The translations under genes were made by a program, and so were the position numbers. From assembly GCA_016169945.1 (NCBI GenBank), contig JADLSH010000282.1, positions 186,001-250,000 of the forward strand: DNA of 64,000 nucleotides, given 5' to 3'. The notes under the pieces are model-generated. The model saw nothing but the letters and a program-made list of their open reading frames with translations, ran no database searches and was not told where the DNA came from. Source of the DNA: Trachythela sp. YZ-2020 (taxonomy: Eukaryota > Cnidaria > Anthozoa > Malacalcyonacea > Clavulariidae). Positions 42,873 through 51,562 of the stretch are shown here, one piece after another; position 1 is the stretch's first letter, and each line of letters begins with the position of its first letter.

Positions 42873-43166
42873 ATGTCAAACATAGAAAAAATTGAAGTAA
42901 CAGCGAAGCGGAGCGAAGCGACAAAATTATCAGACACAGAAAAAAGTGAACTAAGTAACAGCGAAGCAACAGCGAAGCGGAGCGAAGCGACAGAATTATT
43001 AAAATTATTAAAAAAATTAGAAGAATTAGACGAGTTAAACAAATTAAGAGAGTTAGAAGAATTAAGGGCAATAAACAAATTAAGTAGCCTAACAAAATTA
43101 TTAATAATATCATTAGGCGCAGGTATTATTTTGGGAATTTTATTCGATATGATAAATAAAGTATGA
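42873..43166 (+). CDS. Coiled-coil membrane protein with microrepeat insert (97 aa)
   Basis: Residues 10-41 carry two copies of AKRSEAT, encoded by GCGAAGCGGAGCGAAGCGAC microrepeats. Residues 42-72 are a Leu/Glu coiled coil (LLKLLKKLEELDELNKLREL). A hydrophobic helix follows at 74-93 (LTKLLIISLGAGIILGILF). It overlaps the next gene by four bases (ATGA), implying coupled expression. Confidence 0.7.
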   Translation: MSNIEKIEVTAKRSEATKLSDTEKSELSNSEATAKRSEATELLKLLKKLEELDELNKLRELEELRAINKLSSLTKLLIISLGAGIILGILFDMINKV

Positions 43167-43474
43167 GTGAGAACACAATAACTGACAGTACCAAAGAAAC
43201 AAGTGCCGAGAGAAAAGAGGCTTGTGAAAAACTAAGTGAGTTGTCTAAAAGTGCAAAGAAAAGAAGGTTACCAAAACCAAAACCAAAACCAGACGCTTGC
43301 GAGTCTTACGCTGATTTGCCTTATTTTTTGTTGTTTAAAATACTAGGTATTGTTTTAGGCATCGGTGCGTTATGGAATTATTGCACAGCTAAAGAATGTG
43401 ACAGCGTAAAAGACACACCAAAAGTAGCACCACCTGTAATGAAAAACCCACCGCTTGTAAATTTAGACGACTAA
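43163..43474 (+). CDS. Small single-pass membrane protein (103 aa)
   Basis: Charged N-terminus with a KRRLPKPKPKPK-like basic Pro stretch, one hydrophobic segment (YFLLFKILGIVLGIGALW) and a soluble C-terminus. Function unknown. Part of a row of four short genes with overlapping or nearly touching ends. Confidence 0.7.
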   Translation: MSENTITDSTKETSAERKEACEKLSELSKSAKKRRLPKPKPKPDACESYADLPYFLLFKILGIVLGIGALWNYCTAKECDSVKDTPKVAPPVMKNPPLVNLDD

Positions 43475-43479
43475 AATAA

Positions 43480-43725
43480 ATGGGTTGTAAACCTAGTAAA
43501 TTACAAATTCAACATAATGGTGATCTTTTTAACGAAGACACCGAAGTTCGTAAAAAATTTCTTACAGGTTTTCAAATGGCAAGGCGCGGTAAAGAAGGTA
43601 TAGAAGCTAACATACAGATTGCATTTGTTAAGTCTAGACTTAAGAAATATGAAAAAGTTACAAACATACCACCACAACCACAAATTGAAGAACCCCACGA
43701 ACCAAATAATAATATAGTAGAGTAA
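43480..43725 (+). CDS. Small protein with N-terminal myristoylation/palmitoylation signal
   Basis: 81 residues starting MGCKPSK. Gly2 and Ser6 fit the N-myristoylation signal, Cys3 is the usual adjacent palmitoylation site, and a Lys follows, as in Src-family N-termini. The rest is soluble and helical (VRKKFLTGFQMARRGKEG) with a Pro-rich tail. Dual acylation would tether it to host membranes, fitting the adjacent membrane-protein genes. The stop overlaps the next start (TAATG). Confidence 0.72.
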   Translation: MGCKPSKLQIQHNGDLFNEDTEVRKKFLTGFQMARRGKEGIEANIQIAFVKSRLKKYEKVTNIPPQPQIEEPHEPNNNIVE

Positions 43726-43982
43726 TGATTAACATAATAATTAATGTTTTTGGAAATGACAAATGTATATGTGGTGGCTGTATGTATATTTGTGACATGG
43801 TTAGTGTTATCGAACATATCCTAGATCAACATCCAAATGTAAATGGTGAAATTATGTATAAATGCATGGATTGTGACCTTAAAACTTTAAATGATAACGA
43901 GTTTGAAGACCATGTATGTGGCGAGGTGTGTTCCTGTGGAAGTGAAGAGGTATGTTCGGATTGTGAGTGCCCAAATTGTTAA
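43725..43982 (+). CDS. Cysteine-rich small protein with finger-like motif (85 aa)
   Basis: Fourteen cysteines. CICGGCMYIC and CMDCDLKTLNDNEFEDHVC suggest zinc fingers, and the C-terminus is a CxC/CxxC cluster (CSCGSEEVCSDCECPNC). Similar in style to the 80-residue protein at 33528 but not alignable by eye. It would bind metal; role unknown. Starts with a one-base overlap. Confidence 0.7.
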   Translation: MINIIINVFGNDKCICGGCMYICDMVSVIEHILDQHPNVNGEIMYKCMDCDLKTLNDNEFEDHVCGEVCSCGSEEVCSDCECPNC

Positions 43983-43997
43983 ATAAAAAAATATATT

Positions 43998-44027
43998 TTT
44001 TCTAATCCTGTAACAAGGATTAGAAAA
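43998..44027. terminator. Strong stem-loop at convergent gene ends
   Basis: TTTTCTAATCC pairs perfectly with GGATTAGAAAA (loop 8). It is between the rightward Cys-rich gene and the leftward capsid gene. The same stem recurs after PolB at 51522-51550. Confidence 0.6.
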
Positions 44028-44087
44028 CTTTTTGCGTTATTTTATTTTATTTTTTTTATTTTATTTTATTTTTTTTTTTTACTTAGC

Positions 44088-45305
44088 TTAAAACTCAATA
44101 CTTTGTAGTTGTTTACCCACAATGTTTATAACACCATCGGAGACTATGTACACATAACATGTCAAGTCCTTTGTGGTAACTCTTTTCTTAACTTCCAAGA
44201 GTACACCATCTTGTGTGTTGAGAATCTTTCGCCCTGTACCAGCTGCTGTTTTGTCACAAACAGTTCTCATGTCAACTACCAGTGCAAACTTGTTATTTGT
44301 GTAAAAGTTTTTTATGTTTAATGTATCTGTGGGATAGTCCAAGAAGAAGTTCTCAGCAGATTTAAAAAGTTGATGTTCTTCGAGACCTTGAGAATACAAC
44401 GAGTTTGGTACTCCTTCGATGGTCACTTTTACAGATTTTATGTTTGGAAACACAAAGTGTTCTGAGTCCTCAGTGTCATCGCGAAACAAAAGTACAATAC
44501 CTCTCATTGACTTTCTTGGTACATTAATGTTTAAATTCATTAATGTTGAACCTTTGGCCCATGTTTCCTTTTTCATCAGCATCACCTGTTCGTAAATTAG
44601 TGATCTTCCAACATTGTAAGAATTTAGTGCCTGTTGGTACATCACAGGAGATGTAATTGTTTCGTACTCAAAATGAAGATCTTCGATAGTGTAACCGGCA
44701 ACTGCTTCACCAGATTGAGCTTTCATAATTTCTGTTGCCGGTGGTAATGTAATCTTGTACCTTATGTTAGATTTCATACCGTACGAGGCATATAACCCTT
44801 GGTCTTTCAAGATTTTGCCAATTGGAATATGGACTTTGGTTTTGAAAAGCTCACCAAAATACTTATCAGCTGCTACACTTTTATCACCGGTGTCGTCCCC
44901 ACTCATTATTTTACGAGTGTTCTCGTTGGCAACTCCTTGTGAGATCATACACTCCCTTTTCTTTTCAGTTTCCCAAAGAGCCTTGTAAATCTCATAGTGG
45001 GACTCTCCTGTGTTGTCATATGCAACTTGTCCATCGATAGTTATTTCTAAACTTTTTTGTAAATTACTTGCGAGGTTGTTCAAAAACCAGGACTTGTCGT
45101 TCTTGCTTTTAAACGAACCTACAAGGTATAGGGATCCAGGAACCAAACAAACATTCTCGTATAGTTTTGGAATGTTAATGTAAAGTTCTTGGCTTTCCCC
45201 AATCTCTGTTGGTGTTAGCGTAAACACATTTTGTTTTTTAGGGCCGCGAACTTGCGAGTAAGTTATCTTCTCATAAGTTGGTAAAAGTTCATTAACTTTG
45301 TACAT
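44088..45305 (-). CDS. Major capsid protein candidate (double jelly-roll type)
   Basis: I choose the ATG at 45305 (MYKVNELLP), 405 residues, because AATAAATAA lies just upstream and the open extension beyond it is shared with the oppositely oriented gene. Segments typical of Polinton capsid proteins are visible: NTGESHYEIYKALW, VANENTRKIMSGDDTGDKS, IPIGKILKDQGLYASYGMKS, YKITLPPATEIMKAQSGEAV, LHFEYETITSPVM and NINVPRKSMRGIVLLF. It would form the hexameric capsid shell. A major virion gene in its own leftward block, beside two small membrane-associated genes. The assignment is by pattern memory; a structure prediction would settle it. Confidence 0.72.
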   Translation of the reverse strand: MYKVNELLPTYEKITYSQVRGPKKQNVFTLTPTEIGESQELYINIPKLYENVCLVPGSLYLVGSFKSKNDKSWFLNNLASNLQKSLEITIDGQVAYDNTGESHYEIYKALWETEKKRECMISQGVANENTRKIMSGDDTGDKSVAADKYFGELFKTKVHIPIGKILKDQGLYASYGMKSNIRYKITLPPATEIMKAQSGEAVAGYTIEDLHFEYETITSPVMYQQALNSYNVGRSLIYEQVMLMKKETWAKGSTLMNLNINVPRKSMRGIVLLFRDDTEDSEHFVFPNIKSVKVTIEGVPNSLYSQGLEEHQLFKSAENFFLDYPTDTLNIKNFYTNNKFALVVDMRTVCDKTAAGTGRKILNTQDGVLLEVKKRVTTKDLTCYVYIVSDGVINIVGKQLQSIEF

Positions 45306-45339
45306 AGTGTTATTTATTATATAGATTATATAATAAACA

Positions 45340-45573
45340 ATGGCTGGTGTATTTAAAGATTTACCAAAAGAGTTATACGACTCACTATTAATTGTGTTAG
45401 GGGCTGTTGCAGTCTCTTTCATAAGTAAAAAATTAATGAAGGACTCTCTTGGAGTTCCCGGTACAATGGAAGGTCTGTTGAAACTGGCAGCAGCGTTCGG
45501 TATCAGTACAAGTGTTATCAAGGTATTGGAGGCAAAGAAGATACTACCGACGAACCCATTCAAGGGTGATTAG
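45340..45573 (+). CDS. Small conserved Polinton membrane protein (77 aa)
   Basis: One hydrophobic segment near residues 12-30 (YDSLLIVLGAVAVSFI) and a second weaker one (LLKLAAAFGISTSVIKVL). The C-terminus ILPTNPFKGD is of a type often seen with capsid genes in Polintons. Transcribed divergently from the capsid gene with a 34-bp gap, so the two share a promoter region. Probably a minor virion or membrane component. Confidence 0.7.
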   Translation: MAGVFKDLPKELYDSLLIVLGAVAVSFISKKLMKDSLGVPGTMEGLLKLAAAFGISTSVIKVLEAKKILPTNPFKGD

Positions 45574-45584
45574 AATAATAAATT

Positions 45585-45998
45585 ATGGCAACAACAATTG
45601 CATTATCTGGATTATTTAATGCAATAGCATTTACAGGAACCGGTTACCTGTTTAGACTTTTAGATCACAAAGGATACCAAACTGAAATTAAAAGACACAA
45701 CATCGCGATGGAACAATTAACAGCCTCGAAGAACAAGTGGTATGAAAAACAAGCTGCTAACAAAGAAAAAATTACAGCAATGAGACGACAACTTTTAGAT
45801 GCAAATAGCGATATGAATTCAGTAAACAAGTCCTTGGAGGATCTACAAAAGATTACACATAACAACATGGTGTTTACGACAAGACCTCCTGTGTTAGAAG
45901 ATTTTTATAAACCATCCAAGGAAATGGAGGAGTACAAACATGTAACAGTTGGTGTTGTGGGTTTAGGTATTGGTTGGTTGTTAGCTGTTGTATTGTAA
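45585..45998 (+). CDS. Conserved Polinton protein with central coiled coil and two hydrophobic ends (137 aa)
   Basis: N-terminal hydrophobic stretch (LSGLFNAIAFTGTGYLF), a central basic coiled coil (EIKRHNIAMEQLTASKNKWYE) and a C-terminal hydrophobic helix (VTVGVVGLGIGWLLAVVL). I recall similar small proteins beside capsid genes in other cnidarian Polintons. Eleven bases after the preceding gene; likely co-expressed. Function unknown. Confidence 0.7.
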   Translation: MATTIALSGLFNAIAFTGTGYLFRLLDHKGYQTEIKRHNIAMEQLTASKNKWYEKQAANKEKITAMRRQLLDANSDMNSVNKSLEDLQKITHNNMVFTTRPPVLEDFYKPSKEMEEYKHVTVGVVGLGIGWLLAVVL

Positions 45999-46008
45999 AT
46001 GTAAAATG

Positions 46009-46034
46009 TTTTATTTCCTTTGTGGGAAATAAAA
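46009..46034. terminator. Stem-loop after the coiled-coil membrane gene
   Basis: TTTTATTTCC pairs with GGAAATAAAA across a short loop, 10 bases past the stop and before the convergent BRO-like gene. Confidence 0.5.
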
Positions 46035-46051
46035 TATAAAGGTTTTACTTT

Positions 46052-46432
46052 TTAAAAGTTCTTAAAAATCTTATTTTTTTTACCCAAAACTATATGTAAA
46101 TTTAAAATTTTTAATTCTAATGTTTTACATATTTTAAAAGAATTTATTACCTCAAAATTCAAACACTCGGTTCTCAACCTTTTTGCTAAATTTGGATTTG
46201 GACAGTCATCTATAAGATCCCAAAAACCTAATGCATTAATAAGAATAGTATTTTTGGAAGTGGGGTGATCACACTTGTCCTTATCGTCAATATCTTTAAA
46301 GCTGGATGCATATGGTTTATATCCAAGACTTTCAGCTGCCGATGACCCACAAAATAAAAACTCATCATTTGGTAGCGTTAACATTCTGAAAGTAACATTT
46401 AATTCCTTATTATGTACTGTTATACAATCCAT
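46052..46432 (-). CDS. BRO-N-like protein, short and diverged
   Basis: 126 residues. FCGSSAAESLGYKPYASSF, IDDKDKC and ILINALGFWDLI align with the order of blocks in the BRO-N domain (LGKDVATALGY, DDDKI, LINESGLYTLI) of the neighbouring protein, but the C-terminal VLPAIRKTG block is not conserved. BRO-N proteins bind DNA and often act as regulators in baculoviruses, phages and other large DNA viruses. Probably a diverged paralogue of the adjacent gene. Confidence 0.65.
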   Translation of the reverse strand: MDCITVHNKELNVTFRMLTLPNDEFLFCGSSAAESLGYKPYASSFKDIDDKDKCDHPTSKNTILINALGFWDLIDDCPNPNLAKRLRTECLNFEVINSFKICKTLELKILNLHIVLGKKNKIFKNF

Positions 46433-46470
46433 TTGTTTTTTATAGTGTGTGTTTCTTTACGAAAAATAAA

Positions 46471-47169
46471 TTACATACCTAAATATACACCTTTGTATAT
46501 CTCTCTATTTTTTTCTTTTTGATCATCTAACTCTAATCTTAATTTTTTAGTTTCTAATTCTAATTTTAAAACTTCTAATTTTAAATCTTCTAGATCTAAT
46601 TCCATCTTATAATACTTTACCCAAAAAGCTGTTCCACCAAGTTTACCTCTTTCAACAGCTTTTTCATCTTTTACAAGTTCAGATTTTTCAACCAACACAA
46701 CTCTTGTTTCTTTTTTTTCTTTTTTACATTGTAAATTAATAAGTTCTGAGTTTGGTGCCGCTGTTTCTATTTTTTCAACAAGTGACTCAATAGTATAAGT
46801 ACCTGTTTTTCTAATAGCCGGTAACACCTCACCTGTTACCCATTTTTTAAACTGTATTGCTTTTGGTAATTTGGATCCAAATATAAGTGTATAAAGTCCA
46901 GACTCATTAATTAAAACACTATTTGGTTGATGATGATGGGGGCGTAAAACGCGCCCCCCTTTGCGGGGGGTCATTTGTTCATTCCATTTAAAAACTGAAC
47001 GCCAAAAAATTTTATCATCATCGTTAACATGTGTTTGAATAGCCCATTTTGTATTTTTATAACCTAAGGCTGTTGCAACATCCTTACCCAAAAATAAAAT
47101 CATGTTGTCTTTTACAAAAACCTCGATGTCTAAGTTTAATTTTTCATTTCGAAACTGTTCAATACTCAT
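46471..47169 (-). CDS. BRO-N domain DNA-binding protein
   Basis: 232 residues. The BRO-N domain covers about residues 15-126: MILFLGKDVATALGY, VNDDDKI, LINESGLYTLIFGSKLPKAI and WVTGEVLPAIRKTGTY. The C-terminal part is a long coiled coil (LEDLKLEVLKLELETKKLRL) after a linker. BRO/KilA-type proteins regulate transcription or replication in large DNA viruses. It faces PolB across a 650-bp region packed with iterated motifs that it could bind. An inverted GCGCCCCCC/GGGGGG-type hairpin (about 46950-46970) lies inside the gene. Confidence 0.88.
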   Translation of the reverse strand: MSIEQFRNEKLNLDIEVFVKDNMILFLGKDVATALGYKNTKWAIQTHVNDDDKIFWRSVFKWNEQMTPRKGGRVLRPHHHQPNSVLINESGLYTLIFGSKLPKAIQFKKWVTGEVLPAIRKTGTYTIESLVEKIETAAPNSELINLQCKKEKKETRVVLVEKSELVKDEKAVERGKLGGTAFWVKYYKMELDLEDLKLEVLKLELETKKLRLELDDQKEKNREIYKGVYLGM

Positions 47170-47823
47170 ATTTGTTATTTTTTGTTAGATGGATTTTTTA
47201 AAACTTTCAATTTAAAATAACGTAAAAAATTTCATTTTCCAAATAAGGAAAATGAGATTGGCCGGTACGACATTACGATCATAGTAAAGTTCAAGTTAAT
47301 ATGTTATTAAAATGGAAATGGAATGTTAATGAGGAAGATGTTACCCCTTTATATATAGCAAAGCTGAGAGCGTAGCGAAAACGTAAAAAATTTCATTTTC
47401 TATAAGAGAAAATGAAATGGTCTGTCCGAAAGCCGAAAGCTATTATGAAGCATATTAACACATTTAAAAGATAATAAGAAGAAGAATATAATATTAACAC
47501 ATTTAAGAATTAAATGAGGAAGATGTTACCCCTTTATATAATGTAAAAAATTTCATTTTCTATAAGAGAAAATGAAATGGACTGTCCGAAAACCGAATGA
47601 CAACCTCAGAAAATTAAACAAACAAAATGAGGAAGATGTTACCCCTTTATATAATGCAAAAAATTTCATTTTCTATAAGAGAAAATGAACTTGGTAGTGT
47701 GTGTAATGTAAAAAAAAGAATGTTAAACTTAACAGGAGAAGATGTTATGTACCCCTTTATTTAGTTAGTTAGTTAGTATGGTATATAGCACACATACATA
47801 TATATAGCTCACACACATAATAA
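47170..47823. promoter_or_regulatory. Divergent control region with iterated hairpins and 26-bp repeats
   Basis: Between the BRO-N gene and PolB. Four hairpin units start (G/C)(T/C)AAAAAATTTCATTTTC and fold with GAAAATGA (about 47222-47256, 47382-47419, 47542-47579 and 47655-47690). They alternate with four copies of GAGGAAGATGTTACCCCTTT (47330-, 47515-, 47630- and a variant at 47734-). The regular spacing suggests protein binding sites or an origin-like element. An AT-rich TATATA stretch precedes the PolB start. Confidence 0.7.
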
Positions 47824-50800
47824 ATGGCTAGTAATGATGAAAACCAAAATGGTTCATTTGAACTTATTAGAGTTCGAAGAAATGAAAGTAGAAGGTTCCA
47901 AACTTGTTATATTGTTTACACAATTGTAACAACTGGTCCTGTTGACCCTGTTGATGTTTTTACTTCTGCGTTAACAAAAACCATTAACGAGTGTGAACTT
48001 AAACCTGGTGACAGGATAAGCCTTATGATTAGTCACCCTGAATGGCCCAACCCAATAAGTACACAACTAGTTAAAGTCCCAAAAGGCGGGTTTAATCTTG
48101 ATTTTATGGAAGATGTCTTAGACACTGTGGAGTACAGAGAAGTTCCTTTGGGGGAGTTGCAAATTGATGTACAAGCTGTAAAAATACCTCGTGGGTCTGG
48201 TAAATTAAAATTTAACAAAAATAATGTAAAACTAAAAAAAAGCGTGATAACGATTAAAAATGACGATAAAATGTGTATGGCAAGAGCCATTGTAACAGCA
48301 TTGGCAAATATTAACAAGAGTAAATGGACTAAATCTCAACTTAAAAATGGTTTTAATGCCAGTAGAAAATTACAAAAGGACCAGGCTATTAAACTACACG
48401 AAGAGTCTGGTGTGGAAATTAATGAGGATGGTAATACATTTGAAGATTTAATTGTATTTGCAAAATATTTAAACAAAGAAATTATTGTTATAGATGATAG
48501 TTTTGGTAAAATAAAATTTAGTACTAAACCAACAGGTTCTGACCAAGAAATATATTTGTTCCAAACTGAAGACCATTTTCATGTAATAACAAGTATGCCA
48601 GCTTTCTTGTGTAAAGATTATTACTGTTACACATGTAAAATCTCATACACCAGACGAGACATTCACAAATGTCCAGATAAGTGTTTGTCATGTTTTAAGT
48701 CACACAAATGTAAAGCCGATAATTATGGTAAGTTAGTGCAGTGTGATTTTTGTAACAGGTGTTTTTATGGTCTTGCCTGTTTTGAAGAACATGTGCGACA
48801 TCGAAATAAAAAAGGTGCAAAACTTGACAGAGTTTGTGACAAAGTAAAAGTGTGTTTAGATTGTGGTATAAATGTACCTGGTGGTTATTTAATGGATCAC
48901 ACTTGTGGTTTTGACGACTGTAAAAACTGTGAGAAATATGTAGAAACAAGTACACACAAATGTTACATGGTAAGACAAGAAACAAAAGGTGGGGCTTGTA
49001 CTAAGGTTAAGGGCGAGGGTAAAAAGGAGTGTGATATAGAAGATGTAAAAACCAGATTTTCCTGGTGTGAATGCTGTAAGACAAGAACTGAAAATTACAA
49101 ATTTTTTGACTTTGAGACAACAGATGAGACAGGTGTACATGTTGTTAATGGTGCTAGTGTGCAAGATTATTCTGGTAATAAACTTTGGTTTACTAACATA
49201 GATGATTTTTGTAAGGAGGTTTTTAAGAAAGAAAACACTAACTGCTCATTAATTTCTCATAACGGTAAAGGTTTTGACATACATTTTATATTAAAATGGC
49301 TTGTACAAATTGGTACCAAACCACACAACATTATTTACAGGGGTACAAAAATCATGTATATGCAAATTGGTACACAAAAAGCAAATTTATTTAAATTTAT
49401 TGATAGTTTAAACTTTGTACACCTACCCCTGTATAAATTTCCAAAAACATTTGGTTTAACAGAACTTAAAAAAGGGTTCTTCCCCCACAAATTTAACAAA
49501 ACATGTAACCAAAATTATATAGGTCCTATGCCGTGTGAAGAAATGTATGGACCAAATCAAATGGTTGCAGAAAAACGAAAGGAGTTCAAAGAATGGTACA
49601 AAACTGTAAAAGATAATACATTTGACTTCAAAAAAGAATTTAGAGAATATTGCGAATCTGATGTTGATATCCTTAGAAAGTCGATGATAATTTTAAGAGA
49701 AAATTTTATAAAATCTTCTAACATAGACCCATTACAATATGTAACCATCGCCAGTGTGTGTATGACAATATTTAGAAGTATATCTTTAATTCCTTATACA
49801 ATGGCTGTAATTAAAAGTACTAAAAAGTCTGAAAATTATAGCGATGTTAGCATTAAGTGGGTGGAGTATATATGTGAGACCGAAAAATTGTATATACAAC
49901 ACGCATTAAATGGTGGCGAGTTTAAGATTGATGATGTTGGTAAGGTAGATGGTTATTGTAAAGAAAATAACACAGTGTACGAATTCCAAGGTTGTTACTT
50001 CCATAAATGTGTCAAGTGTTACCCAAATGACGATAGCGGTATGCAAAAGTTAACAGCTAGTAAAAACAAAAAAATATTAGATGCGGGTTACAATCTTGTA
50101 GAAATATACGAGTGTGAACTTTCAAAGGAGTTCAAAGAGTGGGAATATAATATAGAAAATATGAGACCAATAGATGATAGGGATGCATTTTATGGTGGTC
50201 GTACAGATGTAACAAAACTAAAATATGATTTTAAAAATGGTGAAGTTGGTCATAATGATGATATTGTAAGTATGTACCCAACAGTCCAATATTATGATCC
50301 TTTTCCTATCGGTCACCCTGTTAAAAATAATGACAAAACACAAAAGTATGATCCAGAATTATTTGGACTTATTAAATGTAAAGTGTACCCACCAAGAGGT
50401 TTATACAACCCTGTATTACCTGTAAGAACAAAACTTGGTAACGCCACCAAACTATTAACTCCTTTATGTCGTACATGTGCAAGTACACAACAACAAGAAA
50501 AGTGTCAACATAATGACGAAGAAAGGTCATTCATAGGAACTTGGTGTACTCCAGAATTAAAACTTGCCGTAATGGAAGGTTATAAAGTTGGTTGTGTTTA
50601 CGAAACATGGAGTTATAAGTACAATGTATGTAATTTATTCAAAGATTATGTAAGAAAATTTATGAAATTAAAAATAGAATCTTCCAAATTAGAAGTTGGT
50701 CCTGGTACACCTTATCGCGACGAGGCTCATTTTAAAGATGAAGTTTATAAAAGTATAGGTGTAAAACTTGGTGAGATAAAATATAACCCAGGAATGAGGG

Positions 50801-51504
50801 AAATAGCTAAATCATGTTTAGTTAACCTTTGGGGTAAGTTTGGTCAAAAAATACACTATACAGAAACTAAGTTCATAACAGATCCGGACCAATATTATGC
50901 CACCATATTAGACGACACAATACATAATATAAAAATAGATTGTTTAACAGACGATGTAATGTTGGTAAGTTACACTATAAAAAACAAATTTAAAGATAAC
51001 TGTAACAATGTCAATGTTGTGGTTGCTGCGTTTACAACAAGTAACGCAAGAATAAGATTGTACAACCAATATTTAAAACCATTAGGTGATAGGGTTTTAG
51101 GTTTTGACACCGATAGCGTTATGTATATTACAAGATCTGGTGAGACTAAGTTACCAAATGGTAACATGTTGGGCGAGTCAACAGACGAGTTAAATGGTGA
51201 TTACATGGAAATGTGGCGGGCTACAGGTCCAAAATCATATTATGAAAAATTAAAAAGTGGTGAGGAAAAGTGCAAAATTAAAGGTGTCACTTTAAGTCAC
51301 GAAAACAGTAAAAAACTTAACGGTGAAACTATGTCTAAAATTATAGATGGAAGACTAAACAATATAATTACTACCAACACTGTATTTACTAGAAATAAGG
51401 TAACACAGAATATTACAACAGGTCGTGTGGAAAAGAAATTTTCGTTATGCTACAACAAGCGGGTTGTACAACCAGATTTCGATACATTACCTTATGGGTA
51501 CTAA
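47824..51504 (+). CDS. Polinton protein-primed DNA polymerase B with OTU-like N-terminus
   Basis: 1226 residues, intact. Residues about 140-260 have an OTU-type cysteine protease pattern (DDKMCMARAI with Asp148 and Cys151; His253 in EDHFHVIT). Residues about 265-425 are a Cys/His-rich zinc region. The 3'-5' exonuclease follows: Exo I FFDFETTDE (Asp429, Glu431), Exo II SHNGKGFDIHF (Asn480, Asp485), Exo III YCESDVDIL (Tyr609, Asp613). Polymerase: motif A DIVSMYP (Asp813), motif B KSCLVNLWGKFG (Lys996, Asn1001), motif C FDTDSV (Asp1095, Asp1097). All catalytic residues are present. It replicates the linear genome, probably primed by a terminal protein at the TIRs. The start follows ATAATAA. Confidence 0.95.
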   Translation: MASNDENQNGSFELIRVRRNESRRFQTCYIVYTIVTTGPVDPVDVFTSALTKTINECELKPGDRISLMISHPEWPNPISTQLVKVPKGGFNLDFMEDVLDTVEYREVPLGELQIDVQAVKIPRGSGKLKFNKNNVKLKKSVITIKNDDKMCMARAIVTALANINKSKWTKSQLKNGFNASRKLQKDQAIKLHEESGVEINEDGNTFEDLIVFAKYLNKEIIVIDDSFGKIKFSTKPTGSDQEIYLFQTEDHFHVITSMPAFLCKDYYCYTCKISYTRRDIHKCPDKCLSCFKSHKCKADNYGKLVQCDFCNRCFYGLACFEEHVRHRNKKGAKLDRVCDKVKVCLDCGINVPGGYLMDHTCGFDDCKNCEKYVETSTHKCYMVRQETKGGACTKVKGEGKKECDIEDVKTRFSWCECCKTRTENYKFFDFETTDETGVHVVNGASVQDYSGNKLWFTNIDDFCKEVFKKENTNCSLISHNGKGFDIHFILKWLVQIGTKPHNIIYRGTKIMYMQIGTQKANLFKFIDSLNFVHLPLYKFPKTFGLTELKKGFFPHKFNKTCNQNYIGPMPCEEMYGPNQMVAEKRKEFKEWYKTVKDNTFDFKKEFREYCESDVDILRKSMIILRENFIKSSNIDPLQYVTIASVCMTIFRSISLIPYTMAVIKSTKKSENYSDVSIKWVEYICETEKLYIQHALNGGEFKIDDVGKVDGYCKENNTVYEFQGCYFHKCVKCYPNDDSGMQKLTASKNKKILDAGYNLVEIYECELSKEFKEWEYNIENMRPIDDRDAFYGGRTDVTKLKYDFKNGEVGHNDDIVSMYPTVQYYDPFPIGHPVKNNDKTQKYDPELFGLIKCKVYPPRGLYNPVLPVRTKLGNATKLLTPLCRTCASTQQQEKCQHNDEERSFIGTWCTPELKLAVMEGYKVGCVYETWSYKYNVCNLFKDYVRKFMKLKIESSKLEVGPGTPYRDEAHFKDEVYKSIGVKLGEIKYNPGMREIAKSCLVNLWGKFGQKIHYTETKFITDPDQYYATILDDTIHNIKIDCLTDDVMLVSYTIKNKFKDNCNNVNVVVAAFTTSNARIRLYNQYLKPLGDRVLGFDTDSVMYITRSGETKLPNGNMLGESTDELNGDYMEMWRATGPKSYYEKLKSGEEKCKIKGVTLSHENSKKLNGETMSKIIDGRLNNIITTNTVFTRNKVTQNITTGRVEKKFSLCYNKRVVQPDFDTLPYGY

Positions 51505-51521
51505 TATTAAATTAGTTTTAA

Positions 51522-51550
51522 TTTTCTAATCCTTGTTTGGGATTAGAAAA
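51522..51550. terminator. Strong stem-loop after PolB
   Basis: TTTTCTAATCC pairs with GGATTAGAAAA, the same 11-bp stem as at 43998-44027. It lies 18 bases beyond the PolB stop and 13 bases before the convergent stop at 51563. Confidence 0.6.
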
Positions 51551-51562
51551 ATTATATAGTGC

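Noticed and set aside
45306..45563. N-terminal extension of the capsid candidate
   Set aside because: It overlaps the oppositely oriented 45340 gene, lacks a good start context, and the AATAAATAA leader favours the ATG at 45305.
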